Part shown: piece after piece, positions 7,591 through 8,576 of the stretch
Position numbering within the stretch: position 1 is the first letter of the stretch
Layout: every line of letters starts with the position of its first letter
Program-made: the position numbers and the translations under genes
Assembly (NCBI GenBank): GCA_022560715.1
Contig: JADFSQ010000040.1
Span: 1 to 8,576, forward strand
Reading direction: 5' to 3'
From: Bacteroidota bacterium
GTDB lineage: Bacteria > Bacteroidota > Bacteroidia > Flavobacteriales > Flavobacteriaceae
Length of the DNA: 8,576 nt
The notes under the pieces: model-generated
The model's database searches: none
What the model was told of the DNA's origin: nothing
Seen by the model: the letters and a program-made list of their open reading frames with translations, nothing else

Positions 7591-7607
7591 CTAGAAAATT
7601 TGAAGTG

Positions 7608-7615
7608 CAAAGATA
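7608..7615 (-). promoter_or_regulatory. rimO promoter, -7 box
   Basis: On the minus strand this reads TATCTTTG, a full match to the Bacteroidota TAnnTTTG -7 element, followed by CACTTC. It lies 17 bases from the rimO ATG, implying a leader of only about a dozen bases. A good TTTG -33 element at the usual spacing is not seen; the spacer region is A-rich. It lies between rimO and the broken amidase gene, so rimO does not depend on that gene's transcription. Confidence 0.6.
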
Positions 7616-7655
7616 CTACCTAAAAGTTATGTTTTTAAGTTTGTCTGTAAAAAAT

Positions 7656-8252
7656 CTAATTATAATTTATTGGAGCAATACGTTTTTTAGAAGCTTGCTC
7701 GTAACCATATGCCCAAAGCAATAACTGTTTTTCTTGAAATGGTTTCCCTATAAAGGTTAACCCTTTTGGCGTTCCTTTTTCGTCATCGCCCATTGGCAAT
7801 GTCAAAGCAGGATATTCCGCAACTGCGGCAAACCCTGCATGATAGTTGTTAATTGACAAAATAGCATCTAATTGATGGGCCTTCATCGGTATGTCAAAAT
7901 AAAGTCTCCCAGTAGTTTTTAGTGAGTCCTTAAGTGCTTTAAATTCTTCTTCTGTACTAGTGTCTGCCATTATGCCTTTAAAAAGATTCTGTCCATAAGG
8001 CATGGTATTTAACGAATCTTTTATATTAAATTCAATGACATCTTGAACCGATTTTATTTGAATAGTAGCATCTGCATATCCTGAAAGATATTTTGGTAAA
8101 TCTTTTTTCATATCCAAATTAAGTAATCTTATAAAATCTTGAAGCTTAACTTGCTCTTCATCAAATTCAATTATTTCTGCTCCACGTGACTTTAAAACTG
8201 AAATAGCATTAGCATATAAAGAATCTTTCAGAAGTCTTTTAATAGCTCCAAA
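7656..8252 (-). pseudogene. Amidase-signature protein, 5'-truncated remnant
   Basis: The minus frame ending at 7656 encodes about 199 residues that match the C-terminal part of amidase-signature enzymes: FGAIKRLLKDSLYANAIS, then LKSRGAEIIEFDE, SVQDVIEFN, MPYGQNLF, YPALTLPMG, GLTFIGKPFQEKQLLLWAY and EQASKKR. Intact members have roughly 450-550 residues, with the Lys-cisSer-Ser catalytic triad and Gly/Ser-rich signature in the N-terminal half. All of that is missing, so the remnant cannot be catalytic. Similarity begins at about 8252. The frame stays open a little further with unrelated sequence and hits a stop at 8298-8300. The only plausible internal starts are TTG 8117 and ATG 8111, both deep in the domain. 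The upstream side is taken by the 3' end of a different gene in another frame, which points to a deletion fusion. Confidence 0.8.
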
Positions 8253-8576
8253 TCTAGAGCATTTCCTCTTATTTCTACAGACATGTAAACATCTTTTTTA
8301 GAAAACTCAATGCTATAACTAACTGTATCTCCAAGATATTCAACTTTTTCTGTAACTTTGTAGACTACGCTTTTATCCCCTATGTTGACATTAGAAAGCT
8401 CCTCATATATTTTGTCTTCACTCGAGATTTCTCCTACAGCTTTAGTAATATTTTCAATTGGATAAATAGAGATGTCTTGATTAACACGAGCAAAGTCTGG
8501 ATCGAAACCATTCTCTCCTTTACCATAACTTATTTTATAACCCTTTATCCAGCCATGATTTAGTCCTTTTTGAGAA
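8228..8576 (-). CDS. Unrecognised protein, 3' part (runs off window)
   Basis: An open minus-strand frame enters at the window edge and ends at TGA 8228-8230. It gives about 115 residues including GWIKGYKISYGKGENGFDPD, SIYPIENITKAVGEI, KVTEKVEYLGDTVSYSIEF and VYMSVEIRGNALDLELLKDF. Composition is that of a real soluble or exported beta-rich protein, with alternating hydrophobic and polar residues and many Asp/Glu/Lys. I do not recognise the family. It lacks a start here, so the gene begins right of the window. Its last ~8 codons overlap, in a different frame, the first codons of amidase-like sequence. The native C-terminus may therefore have been lost and replaced by a chance stop beyond the junction. 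Confidence 0.55.
   Translation of the reverse strand, partial: SQKGLNHGWIKGYKISYGKGENGFDPDFARVNQDISIYPIENITKAVGEISSEDKIYEELSNVNIGDKSVVYKVTEKVEYLGDTVSYSIEFSKKDVYMSVEIRGNALDLELLKDF

Noticed and set aside
7602..7609. GAAGTGCA near the rimO promoter as a further IS30 end (resembles TGCACTT of the repeats)
   Set aside because: The match is limited to the TTTGCACTT of an ordinary -7 region and does not extend into the rest of the repeat.

Overview
The window looks like chromosome of a low-GC Bacteroidota bacterium, most likely a member of the Flavobacteriaceae. The evidence is AT-rich coding sequence, A-rich leaders without a Shine-Dalgarno motif, a TAnnTTTG-type -7 box upstream of rimO, and typical flavobacterial families: a DUF6503-like lipoprotein, a long M14 peptidase, a CarboxypepD_reg-like exported protein and an adenosine deaminase of the TDxR type.

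Left end (1-1242): debris of IS30-family insertion sequences. The N-terminal helix-turn-helix end of an IS30 transposase (1 to about 140) is followed in frame by a complete lipoprotein gene (153-941) with its own hairpin terminator. Then come an inverted-repeat-like sequence, the C-terminal end of an IS30 transposase (about 1020-1211) and a second copy of the repeat, probably the right end of the element. A lipoprotein gene therefore sits where the middle of a transposase should be. This is the most unusual structure in the window.

Middle (1263-6292, + strand): three intact genes with gaps of 63 and 104 bp. They encode a secreted M14 zinc carboxypeptidase-like protein with a C-terminal amidotransferase-like fold, a cytoplasmic adenosine deaminase, and an exported protein with a carboxypeptidase-regulatory-like beta-sandwich domain. 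They may be partly co-transcribed, but no shared pathway is evident.

Right part (6289-8576, - strand): rimO, the ribosomal protein S12 methylthiotransferase, meets the exported-protein gene tail to tail with a 4-nt stop overlap. It has a well-matched -7 promoter box just upstream of its start. Upstream of it lies a 5'-truncated amidase pseudogene holding only the C-terminal ~200 residues. It is joined in another frame to the 3' end of an unrelated, unrecognised gene that runs off the window.

I found no CRISPR array, tRNA, rRNA, phage module or recognisable defence system. The core genes look ordinary. The novelty, if any, lies in the two rearranged ends.
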